Part shown: in pieces, positions 1 through 8,586 of the stretch | How positions within the stretch are numbered: the stretch's first letter is position 1 | Layout: the number at the start of each line of letters is the position of its first letter | Translations under genes and position numbers: made by a program | Origin: Niveispirillum sp943371025 | Lineage (GTDB): Bacteria; Pseudomonadota; Alphaproteobacteria; Azospirillales; Azospirillaceae | DNA length: 64,000 nt | Direction of reading: 5' to 3' | Assembly: GCA_943371025.1 (NCBI GenBank) | Contig: CALRTC020000001.1 | Location: 62,001-126,000, forward strand | Notes under the pieces: generated by a model | Databases searched by the model: none | Told to the model about the DNA's origin: nothing | The model's input: only the letters and a program-made list of their open reading frames with translations

Positions 1-1040
1 TCCTGATCCGTGCCGATGCCAGCCCTGCCAAGGGCACGGGGCATGTCATGCGCTGTCTGGCACTAGCGGAGGCCTTGCGTGAGCAGGGGGCGGACCCGGC
101 CTTCGCAGCGGCAGAGATGACGGACGCCGTGGCCGCGCGGCTGGCCGATGATGGCTTTGTCCTGCATCGGCTGGGCACGGACGACGCCGATGCGACGCTT
201 GATCTGGTCCGACGGTTGCGCGCCGTCGCCCTTGTGGTCGACAGCTACTGGCTGGATGCGGAATGGCGACGACAGGTCAGGGTCGGCATCGATGGCCCCA
301 TTCTGGCGCTGGATGATCTGGCAGACACCGATCTTCACGCCGATCTGGTCTGGAACCCGTCCAGCGGTGGCGCCACCCTGCCCTATGATCGGATCGCGCC
401 CGGGGCGACATTGTTATCCGGACCCCGCTATCTGCTGCTGCGGCGGGAGATCAGATCGGTCGCGGCCGCCGCCCGTAAGCCGTTGATCGAACGCGACCGT
501 ATCCTGCTGACCTTCGGCGGGTCGGACCCTGCGGGGCTGACAGTGCCCGTGGTGAAGCGGCTGGGTCCTGCCCTGCCGCCCGGCCTGCATCTGGATGTGG
601 TGGCGGGCGGCAGCAATCCCGCACTGGACTGCGTCCGGGCCGCCTGTGCCCGCTTCCCCAGTACCGTGCGGCTGCATATAGACAGCCGGGAGATGGGGCA
701 ACTGATGGCGGGCTGTGGCCTGGCCGTGACCGCCGGCGGCGGCACGGTGGCCGAACTGGCGGTTCTGGCCACGCCCTGCCTGCTGACCATCGTTGCCGAC
801 AATCAGGCACCGGCGGCGGCCGATGCCGACCGGCGCGGCTGGGCCGCGGTCATCGACGCGCGCGGCGATCGGACGGATGCCGCCGATGCCATCGCCGCCC
901 GCACCCTGTCACTGTGGGCCGACCCGGCGGAGCGCGCGCGGCTGGCAAGGGCCATTACCATGGATGGCATTGATGGTCTGGGGGCGCCCCGGCTGGCGGC
1001 CGCCCTGCTGGACCGGTTGCCAGGCCGGCTGTCGGGATAG
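1..1040 (+). CDS. pseG: PseG-like UDP-sugar hydrolase, 5' end cut by the window edge
   Basis: The frame is open from base 3 and reads LIRADASPAKGTGHVMRCLA, the classic PseG N-terminus, so only a few residues are missing and the ATG at 48 is internal. PseG is a GT-B-fold hydrolase that removes UDP from UDP-2,4-diacetamido-2,4,6-trideoxy-altropyranose, the step just before PseI in pseudaminic acid synthesis in the cytoplasm. Other family marks are LLTFGGSDPAG in the second domain and AGGGTVAEL near the C-terminus. About 345 residues are visible. It is the first of a run of plus-strand sugar/acyl genes; the pseB, pseC and pseH steps are not in the window. Confidence 0.88.
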   Translation, partial: LIRADASPAKGTGHVMRCLALAEALREQGADPAFAAAEMTDAVAARLADDGFVLHRLGTDDADATLDLVRRLRAVALVVDSYWLDAEWRRQVRVGIDGPILALDDLADTDLHADLVWNPSSGGATLPYDRIAPGATLLSGPRYLLLRREIRSVAAAARKPLIERDRILLTFGGSDPAGLTVPVVKRLGPALPPGLHLDVVAGGSNPALDCVRAACARFPSTVRLHIDSREMGQLMAGCGLAVTAGGGTVAELAVLATPCLLTIVADNQAPAAADADRRGWAAVIDARGDRTDAADAIAARTLSLWADPAERARLARAITMDGIDGLGAPRLAAALLDRLPGRLSG

Positions 1041-1113
1041 CGACGGCCTGTCGTCTTGCCTTGCCGGCCGCCCCCGGTGCAGGCTGTGGATCGTCCCATT
1101 TCAGGAACCCACC

Positions 1114-2217
1114 ATGCTGGCCCGTCCCGCCGCCCTGCCCGCCACCGATTACCGCGCCCCGGGCATCTTCATCGCCGAACAACGGGATTTATTCGCACGG
1201 TCATGGCAATTCGTCGGCTTTACCGATGAATTGGCCGAAGCCGGTTCCTGGCTGGCGCGGGAAATCGCGGGCGAGCCGGTGCTGATCCAGGATTTTGACG
1301 GTGAGATCAGGGCCCTGCGCAATGTCTGCACCCACCGGTTCGCACGGCTGCGTCCAGGCGAACAGGGGGTGGCGGGGGGCCCCCTGCGCTGTCCCTATCA
1401 TGGCTGGACCTTCGATCGTGACGGCGTGCCGGTGGGCATCCCGGGCAATGCCGATTGTTTTGGCCTGGACAAGGCGGAAAAGCGCGCACTGGCCCTGAGG
1501 CGCTATGAACTGGATCGTATCGGCCGCTTCCTGTTCGTACGCGTGACACCGGGCGGACCGGCGCTGGCCGACTGGCTGGGCCCGCACACCGCCTTGTTGC
1601 AGGCCCTGTCCGACGGGATGCAGCCCCCCTTCGCGCAGGCAGCACAGCCCTGGCACGCCAATTGGAAGGTGGGGGTGGAAAATGTGCTGGAGGTCTATCA
1701 TGTCGATGCCGTGCATCCGGACAGTTTCCGGGCCGTTGTCGACGGTTCCTGGCGCGTGGTTCCCTCCGGCATGCATTCGATCGGCTATGCGGGGGTCCGG
1801 CCGGAAGCCATGGATTGGTGGCAGAAGGCCGGCCGGCGCCTGGGCATCATCCCCGTGGATGCCGTGGCCGGTATGGAAGGATATGTGCATCTGCTGGCCT
1901 TCCCCAATCTGGCGATCGGCATCACGGCCGGCCGGATGATGAGCGTGCAGACACTTGAACCGACCAGTCCGGAGACCTTCACCTTGCGCTACCGGCTCTG
2001 TCTGGCCCGCACCGCGGACGGCGCCAGCAAGGCCGGGCTGGCTGCCCTGACGGCGCATCTGGCCGCCCTGAACGAGACGCTGCTGTCGGAGGATCGGGCC
2101 ATCTGCGCAGCCGTTGGCGCCGGCCTGCGCCATGCAACGGGGGCCGCGCTTCTGGGCGCCAATGAAATTCGCATCCGGCACTTCCATGAGACGATTCTGA
2201 CCCATCGCCGCTTTTGA
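1114..2217 (+). CDS. Rieske [2Fe-2S] aromatic-ring-hydroxylating-type oxygenase, alpha subunit
   Basis: The 367-residue protein has a Rieske domain with cluster ligands C72-x-H74 and C93-x2-H96 (CTHR and CPYHGW). Its catalytic domain carries NVLEVYHVDAVHP, which matches the mononuclear iron motif of ring-hydroxylating dioxygenase alpha subunits. Such proteins hydroxylate or demethylate small substrates and need a separate reductase, which is not seen nearby. A longer upstream reading is open, but the ATG at 1114 follows a CAGGA ribosome site and gives the normal N-terminus. It sits 73 bases after pseG, so it may oxidise a nonulosonic acid or its acyl group; that is inference from position only. 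Confidence 0.82.
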   Translation: MLARPAALPATDYRAPGIFIAEQRDLFARSWQFVGFTDELAEAGSWLAREIAGEPVLIQDFDGEIRALRNVCTHRFARLRPGEQGVAGGPLRCPYHGWTFDRDGVPVGIPGNADCFGLDKAEKRALALRRYELDRIGRFLFVRVTPGGPALADWLGPHTALLQALSDGMQPPFAQAAQPWHANWKVGVENVLEVYHVDAVHPDSFRAVVDGSWRVVPSGMHSIGYAGVRPEAMDWWQKAGRRLGIIPVDAVAGMEGYVHLLAFPNLAIGITAGRMMSVQTLEPTSPETFTLRYRLCLARTADGASKAGLAALTAHLAALNETLLSEDRAICAAVGAGLRHATGAALLGANEIRIRHFHETILTHRRF

Positions 2218-2325
2218 ACGTCCCACCAGCCGACACGCAGGGCTGCGCCCCGAAAATCGGAGGGACTGACCTTGAGTGTTGGGCGTAGGCTTACAAGCTG
2301 ACATTGTAAAAACGGGAGGCAGTGC

Positions 2326-2691
2326 ATGAAGGAAATGCGCTCACTCAGCTTCACGGAACGTGAAGCGATCATGGCGACCGTCGACCTGATGCGCAAAATG
2401 CGCGTGCCGCTGCCGGTCGGGCAGGTCGTGGGGCTTCACCTGAGCGAGGACCCGGTCGGGGCGGACCTGATCATCGAGGATGATGACGGCAAGCGCACCC
2501 ATGTCCATCGTTCGGCGGCCGAGCTGGCGGCATCGCTGGTGAATTACTGCCTGGAACGCAAGATCCGCCTGCCCTCCTCCTCCCGCAAGTTCGTGGAGGT
2601 GATCGGCGGCAGCTTGAACCTGATCGTCTATCTGGATGAAACGGACCTGTCGGCACCCAAGAAGCCCGCCCCGCCCCGTCGCCGGACCTGA
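2326..2691 (+). CDS. Conserved-looking small protein of unknown function
   Basis: This 121-residue protein has a good ribosome site (GGGAGG) before its ATG. It has no signal peptide or membrane segment. The middle is acidic (IIEDDDGKRTHVHR) and the C-terminus is a basic Pro-rich tail (KKPAPPRRR). I do not recognise the family. Its frame is clean and it lies between the Rieske gene and a convergent hydrolase gene whose stop is two bases away, which supports a real gene. No function is proposed. Confidence 0.6.
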   Translation: MKEMRSLSFTEREAIMATVDLMRKMRVPLPVGQVVGLHLSEDPVGADLIIEDDDGKRTHVHRSAAELAASLVNYCLERKIRLPSSSRKFVEVIGGSLNLIVYLDETDLSAPKKPAPPRRRT

Positions 2692-2693
2692 TA

Positions 2694-4007
2694 TCAGTCC
2701 CGGCCCGCCAGGATTCCATCGACCAGCGCCTGCTCCCATCGGGTCAAGGAGGAGACGGGGCCGCTGGCGGCCTTGCGGTCCACATCAGTGCCGGTCAGCA
2801 GATAGACGAACCCCCAGCGTCCCGACGGATCGGCCATGACGGCCCCCAGCAAGCCATAGGCATCGCCGAAATGACCGCAGAGGCGGGGATCATCGCCGCC
2901 GGCCGACCAGCGGTCGCCATCCCCCGCCCCGCCGCCATGGGTGGTGCATTGAATGCCCAATCCCCATTGCCGCAGCAAGCCGCCATCGGTGTCTCCATTA
3001 GGCCGGATGGGATCGAAGGTCCATTGCGGGGCCAGCATGGCGTCGAACACGGGCCGCGGCAGCAGGGTGGCGCCATCCACGGCGCCATGGCCCAGAATCA
3101 GGCGCAGTAACCTTTCCAGGTCATGGGCAGAGGCGCGCAAGCCGCCCTGGGGTGACAGGGTGGTACCGTTGCGCCCGGGAATGATGGCACCCAACGGCGC
3201 CCCGGCCTTCACACCGAAGATGCTGGGCCGGTCATCCGGACGTGCGCCACGGTAATCATCGACCTGCGCGGCCCAGCGCCCGTCCGCCAGCCGCTGATAG
3301 ACGGGGGCCAGCGCCTGGAACGACGCCCCATCCAGGCGGCGCACGTCATAAGCGGCGCGCATGCCCAGGGGGCGCAGCACCCGCTGGGTCACCACCTCGT
3401 CAAATCGCTGACCGGTCAGCCGCTCGATCAGGGTCGCCATCACCCCGTAATTCAGGTTGGTATAGGTGAAGCGGCTGCCCGGCACCTCGTCCGCCCAGCG
3501 CGCACCGCCCGGATCGAAGGCGCCGCCCGGCCGCACCAGGTCTTCCAGACTGTAGGGCGGCGGCAGACCATAGACCTCCGCATCGCGCAGCGAAGAGGTG
3601 TGGGACAGCAGCATGCGCGTGGTGATGGGCCGATCGGGATGATGCGGGTTGCGGAAGGTGAAGCCCAGCAGGGGCGACAGATCAGCATCCAGGTCCAGCC
3701 GGCCGTCAGCCACCAGTTGCATCACCGCAATGCCCACCGGCAGCTTGGAGATGGAAGCCACCCGCACCGGCGTATCCAGGGTCAGCGCCCTTTCTCGCGC
3801 CGGCTCCGCCGGGTCGATGACGGCGCGGCCCGCGGCACGGGCAAAGACCGTCTGGCCGTCGCGCACCACAATCACCGCAACCCCGCTGACGGACGCCGCG
3901 GGCCCGGCCACCAGGCCGTCCACGGCCTGATCCAGCGCCGACCAGTCGCCCGCCCGGCAGGGGACCGCCAGCAGCATGAAGCCGAGTATCAGGCCCAGGA
4001 ACCGCAT
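2694..4007 (-). CDS. Serine beta-lactamase-fold hydrolase (class C / esterase-like), secreted
   Basis: The protein is 437 residues and starts with a hydrophobic signal peptide (LGLILGFMLLAVPCRAG). The active-site SxxK is S85-I-S-K88 and a YxN-type motif appears as YTN in SRFTYTNLNYG, as in class C beta-lactamases, DD-peptidases and EstB esterases. A longer start at 4046 is open, but the ATG at 4007 follows GGAGGGAGAAAAG and begins the signal peptide. It is antisense to and divergent from pseI (85 bases between starts). The true substrate cannot be told; its place within a sugar/acyl locus makes a periplasmic esterase as likely as a peptidase. Confidence 0.82.
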   Translation of the reverse strand: MRFLGLILGFMLLAVPCRAGDWSALDQAVDGLVAGPAASVSGVAVIVVRDGQTVFARAAGRAVIDPAEPARERALTLDTPVRVASISKLPVGIAVMQLVADGRLDLDADLSPLLGFTFRNPHHPDRPITTRMLLSHTSSLRDAEVYGLPPPYSLEDLVRPGGAFDPGGARWADEVPGSRFTYTNLNYGVMATLIERLTGQRFDEVVTQRVLRPLGMRAAYDVRRLDGASFQALAPVYQRLADGRWAAQVDDYRGARPDDRPSIFGVKAGAPLGAIIPGRNGTTLSPQGGLRASAHDLERLLRLILGHGAVDGATLLPRPVFDAMLAPQWTFDPIRPNGDTDGGLLRQWGLGIQCTTHGGGAGDGDRWSAGGDDPRLCGHFGDAYGLLGAVMADPSGRWGFVYLLTGTDVDRKAASGPVSSLTRWEQALVDGILAGRD

Positions 4008-4092
4008 CTTTTCTCCCTCCGCCGGCCCAGGCTTCCGCCGGGACATGCCGGAATGCTACCATCATTCCGGCTTCATCATATCGGCATCCGCC

Positions 4093-5139
4093 ATGACCTG
4101 CTTTCCCGACCGTTTCCTGCCCGGCCAGCCGCCATTCCTGATTGCGGAGATGTCCGGCAATCATAATGGTGATATCGACCGCGCCCGCCGGCTGATCGAT
4201 GCGGCCAAGGCAGCCGGGGCCGATGCCGTGAAGATCCAGACCTATACTGCCGACACCATCACCATGGATGTCGACCGGCCGGAATTCCGGCTGGAAGGTG
4301 GGCTGTGGGCCGGCAAGACGCTTTATGAACTGTACCAGGAGGCGCACACGCCCTGGGAATGGCACGCGGCCCTGTTCGCCCACGCGCGCGACGTCGGCAT
4401 TGCGCTGTTCAGCAGCCCCTTCGATCCCACGGCCATCGACCTGCTGGAAAGCCTGGGCGCACCAGCCTACAAGATCGCCAGCTTCGAACTGATCGACCTG
4501 CCGCTGATCGCCAAGGCGGCCGCCACCGGCAAGCCGCTGATCATGTCCACGGGCATGGCGTCCCTGGGGGAAATCGCGGATGCCGTGGCGGCGGCGCAAG
4601 GGACCGGCAATTCCAACATCGCCCTGCTGCATTGTGTGTCGGGATACCCAACCCCGGTGGAGGATTGCGACCTGCGCACCATCCCCCACATGGCCCAAGC
4701 CTTCGGCCTGCCCGTCGGGCTGTCGGATCATACGATGGGGGTGGCTGTGCCCGTGGCCGCCGTCGCCCTGGGTGCCGTCATCGTGGAAAAGCATTTCACC
4801 CTGGCCCGCGCCGATGGCGGGCCGGACTGTGCCTTCTCCCTGGAACCGGCGGAATTCAAGGCCATGGCGGAGGCGTGCCGCACCGCCCATGCCGCGCTGG
4901 GCGAAATCTCCTATGCCCTGAAACCATCGGAGGCCGGCGGGCGCACCTTCCGCCGCTCTCTCTATGTCAATCGCGCCGTGCCGGCGGGCACGGTGCTGAC
5001 GGAAGGCGATGTGCGGTCCATCCGGCCGGGCCTGGGGCTGGCACCCAAGCATCTGCCCGACGTGCTGGGGCGCGTTGCGGCGCGCGACCTGACACGGGGT
5101 GAACCGGTGGACTGGACCATGCTGGGCAAGGCATCATGA
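4093..5139 (+). CDS. pseI: Pseudaminic acid synthase
   Basis: PseI condenses 2,4-diacetamido-2,4,6-trideoxy-altrose with phosphoenolpyruvate to form pseudaminic acid. The 348-residue protein shows the NeuB-family barrel (IAEMSGNHNGD, VKIQTYT, FSSPFD, YKIASFE, GLSDHTMG, VEKHFTL) and a C-terminal SAF antifreeze-like domain. The stretch LYELYQEAHTPWEWH is closer to PseI than to sialic acid synthase NeuB. The ATG at 4093 gives the usual length; an in-frame ATG at 4045 would add 16 unlikely residues. The stop overlaps the next start by four bases (ATGA), so the two are translationally coupled. Confidence 0.9.
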   Translation: MTCFPDRFLPGQPPFLIAEMSGNHNGDIDRARRLIDAAKAAGADAVKIQTYTADTITMDVDRPEFRLEGGLWAGKTLYELYQEAHTPWEWHAALFAHARDVGIALFSSPFDPTAIDLLESLGAPAYKIASFELIDLPLIAKAAATGKPLIMSTGMASLGEIADAVAAAQGTGNSNIALLHCVSGYPTPVEDCDLRTIPHMAQAFGLPVGLSDHTMGVAVPVAAVALGAVIVEKHFTLARADGGPDCAFSLEPAEFKAMAEACRTAHAALGEISYALKPSEAGGRTFRRSLYVNRAVPAGTVLTEGDVRSIRPGLGLAPKHLPDVLGRVAARDLTRGEPVDWTMLGKAS

Positions 5140-5885
5140 GGGTGGCGCCCCGCATCGTCGGCATCATCCAGGCCCGCATGGGCTCCACCCGCCTGCCGGG
5201 CAAGGTGATGATGCCGGCAGCCGGGAAATCGCTGATCGCGCACCAGATCGACCGGTTGCGCCGCAGCCACCGGCTGAACGGGCTGGGCGTGGCGACCAGC
5301 GACCTGCCCGGCGACAATGTGCTGGCGGCCCATGTCGAGGGACTGGGTGTGCCCGTTTTCCGCGGCAGCGAAACCGATGTGCTGGATCGTTTCTACCGGG
5401 CAGCCCTTGCCCAGCGGGCCGATATCGTGCTGCGCTTCACCGGCGATTGTCCCCTGATCGATCCGGGATTGACTGACGCGCTGGTCGATCTGTTCACCGG
5501 CACCACCCCCGTCCCCGATTATGCCGCCATCGACGTCGCCCGCTATCCGCGCGGGCTGGATGCGGAAATCGTCCGCATGGAGACCCTGCACAAGGCCTGG
5601 AAAGAGGCGGCGGAGCCGTTTGAGCGTGAACATGTCATGCCCTTCCTCTGGCGCCGGCCAGACCGGTTCCGTCTGTCCTATCTGACGGATGCGACGCTGG
5701 ATGCCCCCTGGCGCTGGTGCGTCGATACGGAACAGGACCTGACGCTGGTACGGCACTTGCTGGAAAGCCTGTTGCCCGTTAATCCAGCCTTTGGCTGGCG
5801 GGATGCGGATGCCGCCATGCGCTCCCATCCCGACTGGGCATCGATCAACCGGGATGTGGTGCAAAAGACCCTTCCGCCTTTATAG
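5136..5885 (+). CDS. SpsF/PseF-like nucleotidyltransferase (probable CMP-pseudaminate synthetase)
   Basis: The 249-residue protein starts with GIIQARMGSTRLPGKVM, the nucleotide-binding N-terminus of SpsF and acylneuraminate cytidylyltransferases. RFTGDCPLIDP supplies the metal-binding aspartate region. Activation of the nonulosonic acid with CMP is the last soluble step before transfer to flagellin. The gene overlaps pseI by four bases, which fixes its place in the pathway. It is the SpsF branch rather than canonical PseF, so the exact sugar substrate is inferred from pseI and pseG. Confidence 0.8.
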   Translation: MRVAPRIVGIIQARMGSTRLPGKVMMPAAGKSLIAHQIDRLRRSHRLNGLGVATSDLPGDNVLAAHVEGLGVPVFRGSETDVLDRFYRAALAQRADIVLRFTGDCPLIDPGLTDALVDLFTGTTPVPDYAAIDVARYPRGLDAEIVRMETLHKAWKEAAEPFEREHVMPFLWRRPDRFRLSYLTDATLDAPWRWCVDTEQDLTLVRHLLESLLPVNPAFGWRDADAAMRSHPDWASINRDVVQKTLPPL

Positions 5886-5896
5886 GAGTAGATGAC

Positions 5897-6127
5897 ATGA
5901 CCCGTGCGGAATTCCTGGCCGCCCTGGAAGAGATGCTGGAACTGGATGCCGGCACCCTGGCCCCGGACGCCACGCTGGACAGCCTGGACGCCTGGGACAG
6001 TCTGGCCGTCATCAGTTTCATCGCCCTGGTCGATGAACATTTCGACCGTATCGTCGCCGGCGAAGATCTGGCCAAGGCCAAGACCATCGCTGACCTGCTG
6101 GCCCTGACCGGCGCCGATCTGGGCTGA
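5897..6127 (+). CDS. Acyl carrier protein, copy 1
   Basis: This 76-residue acidic protein has the 4'-phosphopantetheine site D34-S35-L36 (AWDSLAVI) followed by a helix ending DEHF. It follows a GGAG ribosome site 11 bases after the pseF-like gene, so it belongs to the same transcript. A carrier protein here implies that an acyl chain is built or delivered for the sugar product, together with the ligase, reductase and KAS III genes that follow. Confidence 0.88.
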   Translation: MTRAEFLAALEEMLELDAGTLAPDATLDSLDAWDSLAVISFIALVDEHFDRIVAGEDLAKAKTIADLLALTGADLG

Positions 6128-6136
6128 TCCCTGCCG

Positions 6137-6967
6137 ATGTCCGCCCTTCCCAGACCCGCGATCCCCATCGGCCGCACGCGGCGGCAGATGCTCGACCTGG
6201 ACGGGCGCCCCGCGGCCTGGCTGTCGGGTGGCCGGCTGGGCCTGGGGGATGCGGGTCCCACACCCATGATCCTTCTGCACGGGCTGGGTGGCGACGCCCT
6301 GACCTGGCAGTTCAACCTGACAGCGCTTGGCACCGACCGCACCGTCCTGGCCCCCGACCTGCCGGGCCATGGTTCCAGTACGCTGGATGTGGGGCCTGGC
6401 CATGTGGATGATCTGGCCCGCTGGCTGGGGCGCCTGATCGATGCCTGGGGCTGTCACCGGGTGGATCTGGTCGGCCATTCGCTGGGCGCCCGTGTGGCCC
6501 TGGCGCTGGCCCATCAGCGGCCGGACCTTGTCGCCCGCCTCAGCCTGATCGCCTGTGCGGGCCTGGGCAGCGACCTGGACCATGGCTTCCTGGACAATCT
6601 GGCCGTCGCCGCCGACCTGGACCGGGCGCGGGCGGCAGCCACGGCCCTGTTCGCCACACCTGGACCGCTGGTCGAACCGCTGGCCCGTGCGCTGGCGCTG
6701 CGCCTGTCCACACCCGACAACCGCGCCGCCATCCAGGCGCTGCTGGCCGCCAATCGGTCGGAACTGTCACAGGCGCTGGTGGAGGCAGACTGGTCCCCCG
6801 CCATGCCGGTGCAACTGATCTGGGGCGCCGATGACCGCATCGTGCCGCCACCTGATGCCGACCTGATCCCCGTCGGCATGCCCTTTCATCTTCTGCCCGG
6901 CGCCGGCCACATGCCGCATGTGGAAGCGGCCAGCCGCGTCAACGCCCTGATCCGGAGCTTCCATTGA
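6137..6967 (+). CDS. Alpha/beta hydrolase, thioesterase or acyltransferase-like
   Basis: The 276-residue protein has the full catalytic set: oxyanion segment LLHGLGG, nucleophile elbow GHSLG, acid in WGADDRIVPP and histidine in GAGHMPH. It has no signal peptide, so it acts in the cytoplasm. It is placed between two acyl carrier protein genes and its stop overlaps the second one by four bases. A thioesterase that releases the acyl chain, or an acyltransferase that moves it onto the sugar, fits this setting; the sequence alone does not decide. Confidence 0.85.
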   Translation: MSALPRPAIPIGRTRRQMLDLDGRPAAWLSGGRLGLGDAGPTPMILLHGLGGDALTWQFNLTALGTDRTVLAPDLPGHGSSTLDVGPGHVDDLARWLGRLIDAWGCHRVDLVGHSLGARVALALAHQRPDLVARLSLIACAGLGSDLDHGFLDNLAVAADLDRARAAATALFATPGPLVEPLARALALRLSTPDNRAAIQALLAANRSELSQALVEADWSPAMPVQLIWGADDRIVPPPDADLIPVGMPFHLLPGAGHMPHVEAASRVNALIRSFH

Positions 6968-7215
6968 CCGATCTGAACGACCTGCTCGCCCTGATCAACC
7001 AGGAGGTCGCCCGTATTCTGACGGAGAAGGGGGAGGCGCCGGTGCCGCTGACCGCCGACACCCCGTTCCTGGATGGGCCGATGCCGTTCGACTCGCTGGA
7101 TCTGGCGACCCTGATCGTGGCGCTGGAAGGGATCACGGGCAAGGACCCGTTCCGCCAGGGCTTCCGCCAGTTCGCGACGGCCGGCGAACTGGCCGCCCTT
7201 TACGCGGCAGCCTGA
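6964..7215 (+). CDS. Acyl carrier protein, copy 2
   Basis: The protein is 83 residues with the phosphopantetheine site D43-S44-L45 in PMPFDSLDLATLIVALE. It overlaps the preceding hydrolase gene by four bases and is followed four bases later by a small membrane protein. It differs clearly from copy 1, so the two carriers probably have separate jobs, for example loading and extension. Confidence 0.86.
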   Translation: MTDLNDLLALINQEVARILTEKGEAPVPLTADTPFLDGPMPFDSLDLATLIVALEGITGKDPFRQGFRQFATAGELAALYAAA

Positions 7216-7219
7216 TCCG

Positions 7220-7399
7220 ATGAGCATCACCGGACAACTGGTCGTCGGCGGGGTCGCCCTCTATCTGCTGCTGCTGGCCCGCAGCGCCTGGAAGCAGGGG
7301 GAATTCAAACAGTTCCTCTGGGGCATTGTCATTGTCGTCGGTCTGATCGCCACCATCGGCGGCATCATCTGGGCGTGGATCAGCCTGAGCGGCGCCTGA
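7220..7399 (+). CDS. Small two-span membrane protein
   Basis: This 59-residue frame (MSITGQLVVGGVALYLLLLA at the start) has a first hydrophobic segment at about residues 6-20, a short charged loop (RSAWKQGEFKQF) and a second segment at about 33-56. It starts four bases after the second acyl carrier protein, which suggests translational coupling. I know no family. It may tether the acyl enzymes to the membrane. Confidence 0.6.
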   Translation: MSITGQLVVGGVALYLLLLARSAWKQGEFKQFLWGIVIVVGLIATIGGIIWAWISLSGA

Positions 7400-7440
7400 A
7401 GCCCGTAGAATGTTCCCCCGTCCTGCCGCATGATGGCCGC

Positions 7441-8586
7441 ATGTCACCGCTGCCCGCCCCTTCCTGGATTCATCCTGCTTTCCGCTTGCTGACCGGCGGC
7501 CGGGAATGGACATGGGCGGAGATCGCGGAACGCCAGCCTCACGACGGCACGCTGGTCACGGATGGTCATGACCTTGCCCGGTTGATTGCCACCCTGGCCG
7601 CCGGCTGGTCCCGACAGCAACCCGTGACCCTGCTGCGCGGGGGGCTGCCCGCACCCGACCGGATCGGGGAACAGGGCCGGCTGCTGTTGCTGGAGACATC
7701 CGGAACCACAGGTACACCCAAGCGCATCGCCCGTCCTTTCGAGGCTGTGCTGGCCGGGATCGAGCCGGCGCGCGGGCCCGCGGGGCGATGGCTGCTGGCC
7801 TACGACCCTTGCGGCTTTGCCGGATTGCAGGTGCTGCTGACAGCCCTGGTAGGGGGCGGCACCCTGCTGGCCGATCCAGGCGCCGATGCGACCGCCCTGG
7901 TTCGGTTGGCCGCCACGGCCGGCGCCACCCACATCAGCGCCACGCCCAGCTTCTGGCGCCTGCTGCTGTTGTCCGGCGCCACGCCCCCGCTGGCCCGCAT
8001 CACCCTGGGCGGAGAGGCGGCGGATCAGCCCTTGCTGGATGCGTTGGCACAGCGCTTCCCCGACGTGCCCATCCGCTGCATCTATGCCAGCACCGAACTG
8101 GGCCGTCTGTTCAGCGTGTCCGATGGGCGGGAGGGCTTTCCCGCCACCTGGCTCTCCCAGCCGCCGGACGCCACCTCATTCCGTATCTGCAACGATATGT
8201 TGCAGGTGGGCCTTGGCGGCAGCTGGCACGACACCGGCGATCTTGTGGAAATCGTTGATAATCGAGTATTGTTCCGTGGTCGAAATGATCTGATCGTCAA
8301 TGTTGGCGGCACAAAGGTCAACCCGGCCCCGGTCGAGTCCAGATTGCTGACCGTCCCTGGCATCATGGACGTGCTGGTCTACGGCATCCCCAGCCCCATC
8401 ACCGGGGCGATCCTGGCGGCCGACATTGTGGCTCCGGCCTGGACGGATGACCCGCATTGGCGGGATCGGGTGACGCCCCTCCTTATCGACCTGCCGGCCC
8501 CGGCACGGCCCCGCCGGCTGCGGCTGGTGGACGCCCTGCCTCTTTCGGCAGCCGGCAAGAAACAACGCATTGCGGAGGTAGCATGA
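7441..8586 (+). CDS. AMP-dependent acyl-CoA/acyl-ACP ligase
   Basis: The 381-residue protein is a compact ANL-family adenylating enzyme. The phosphate-binding loop is LLETSGTTGTPKR, the middle motif is YASTELG, and the C-terminal subdomain has NVGGTKVNP and the catalytic-lysine segment PLSAAGKKQR. It likely activates a carboxylic acid as acyl-AMP and loads it onto a carrier protein encoded just upstream. It is shorter than usual (about 500 residues) because the N-terminal domain is reduced. The ATG at 7441 begins the conserved part; an in-frame ATG at 7375 lies inside the preceding gene. The stop overlaps the next gene (ATGA). Confidence 0.84.
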   Translation: MSPLPAPSWIHPAFRLLTGGREWTWAEIAERQPHDGTLVTDGHDLARLIATLAAGWSRQQPVTLLRGGLPAPDRIGEQGRLLLLETSGTTGTPKRIARPFEAVLAGIEPARGPAGRWLLAYDPCGFAGLQVLLTALVGGGTLLADPGADATALVRLAATAGATHISATPSFWRLLLLSGATPPLARITLGGEAADQPLLDALAQRFPDVPIRCIYASTELGRLFSVSDGREGFPATWLSQPPDATSFRICNDMLQVGLGGSWHDTGDLVEIVDNRVLFRGRNDLIVNVGGTKVNPAPVESRLLTVPGIMDVLVYGIPSPITGAILAADIVAPAWTDDPHWRDRVTPLLIDLPAPARPRRLRLVDALPLSAAGKKQRIAEVA

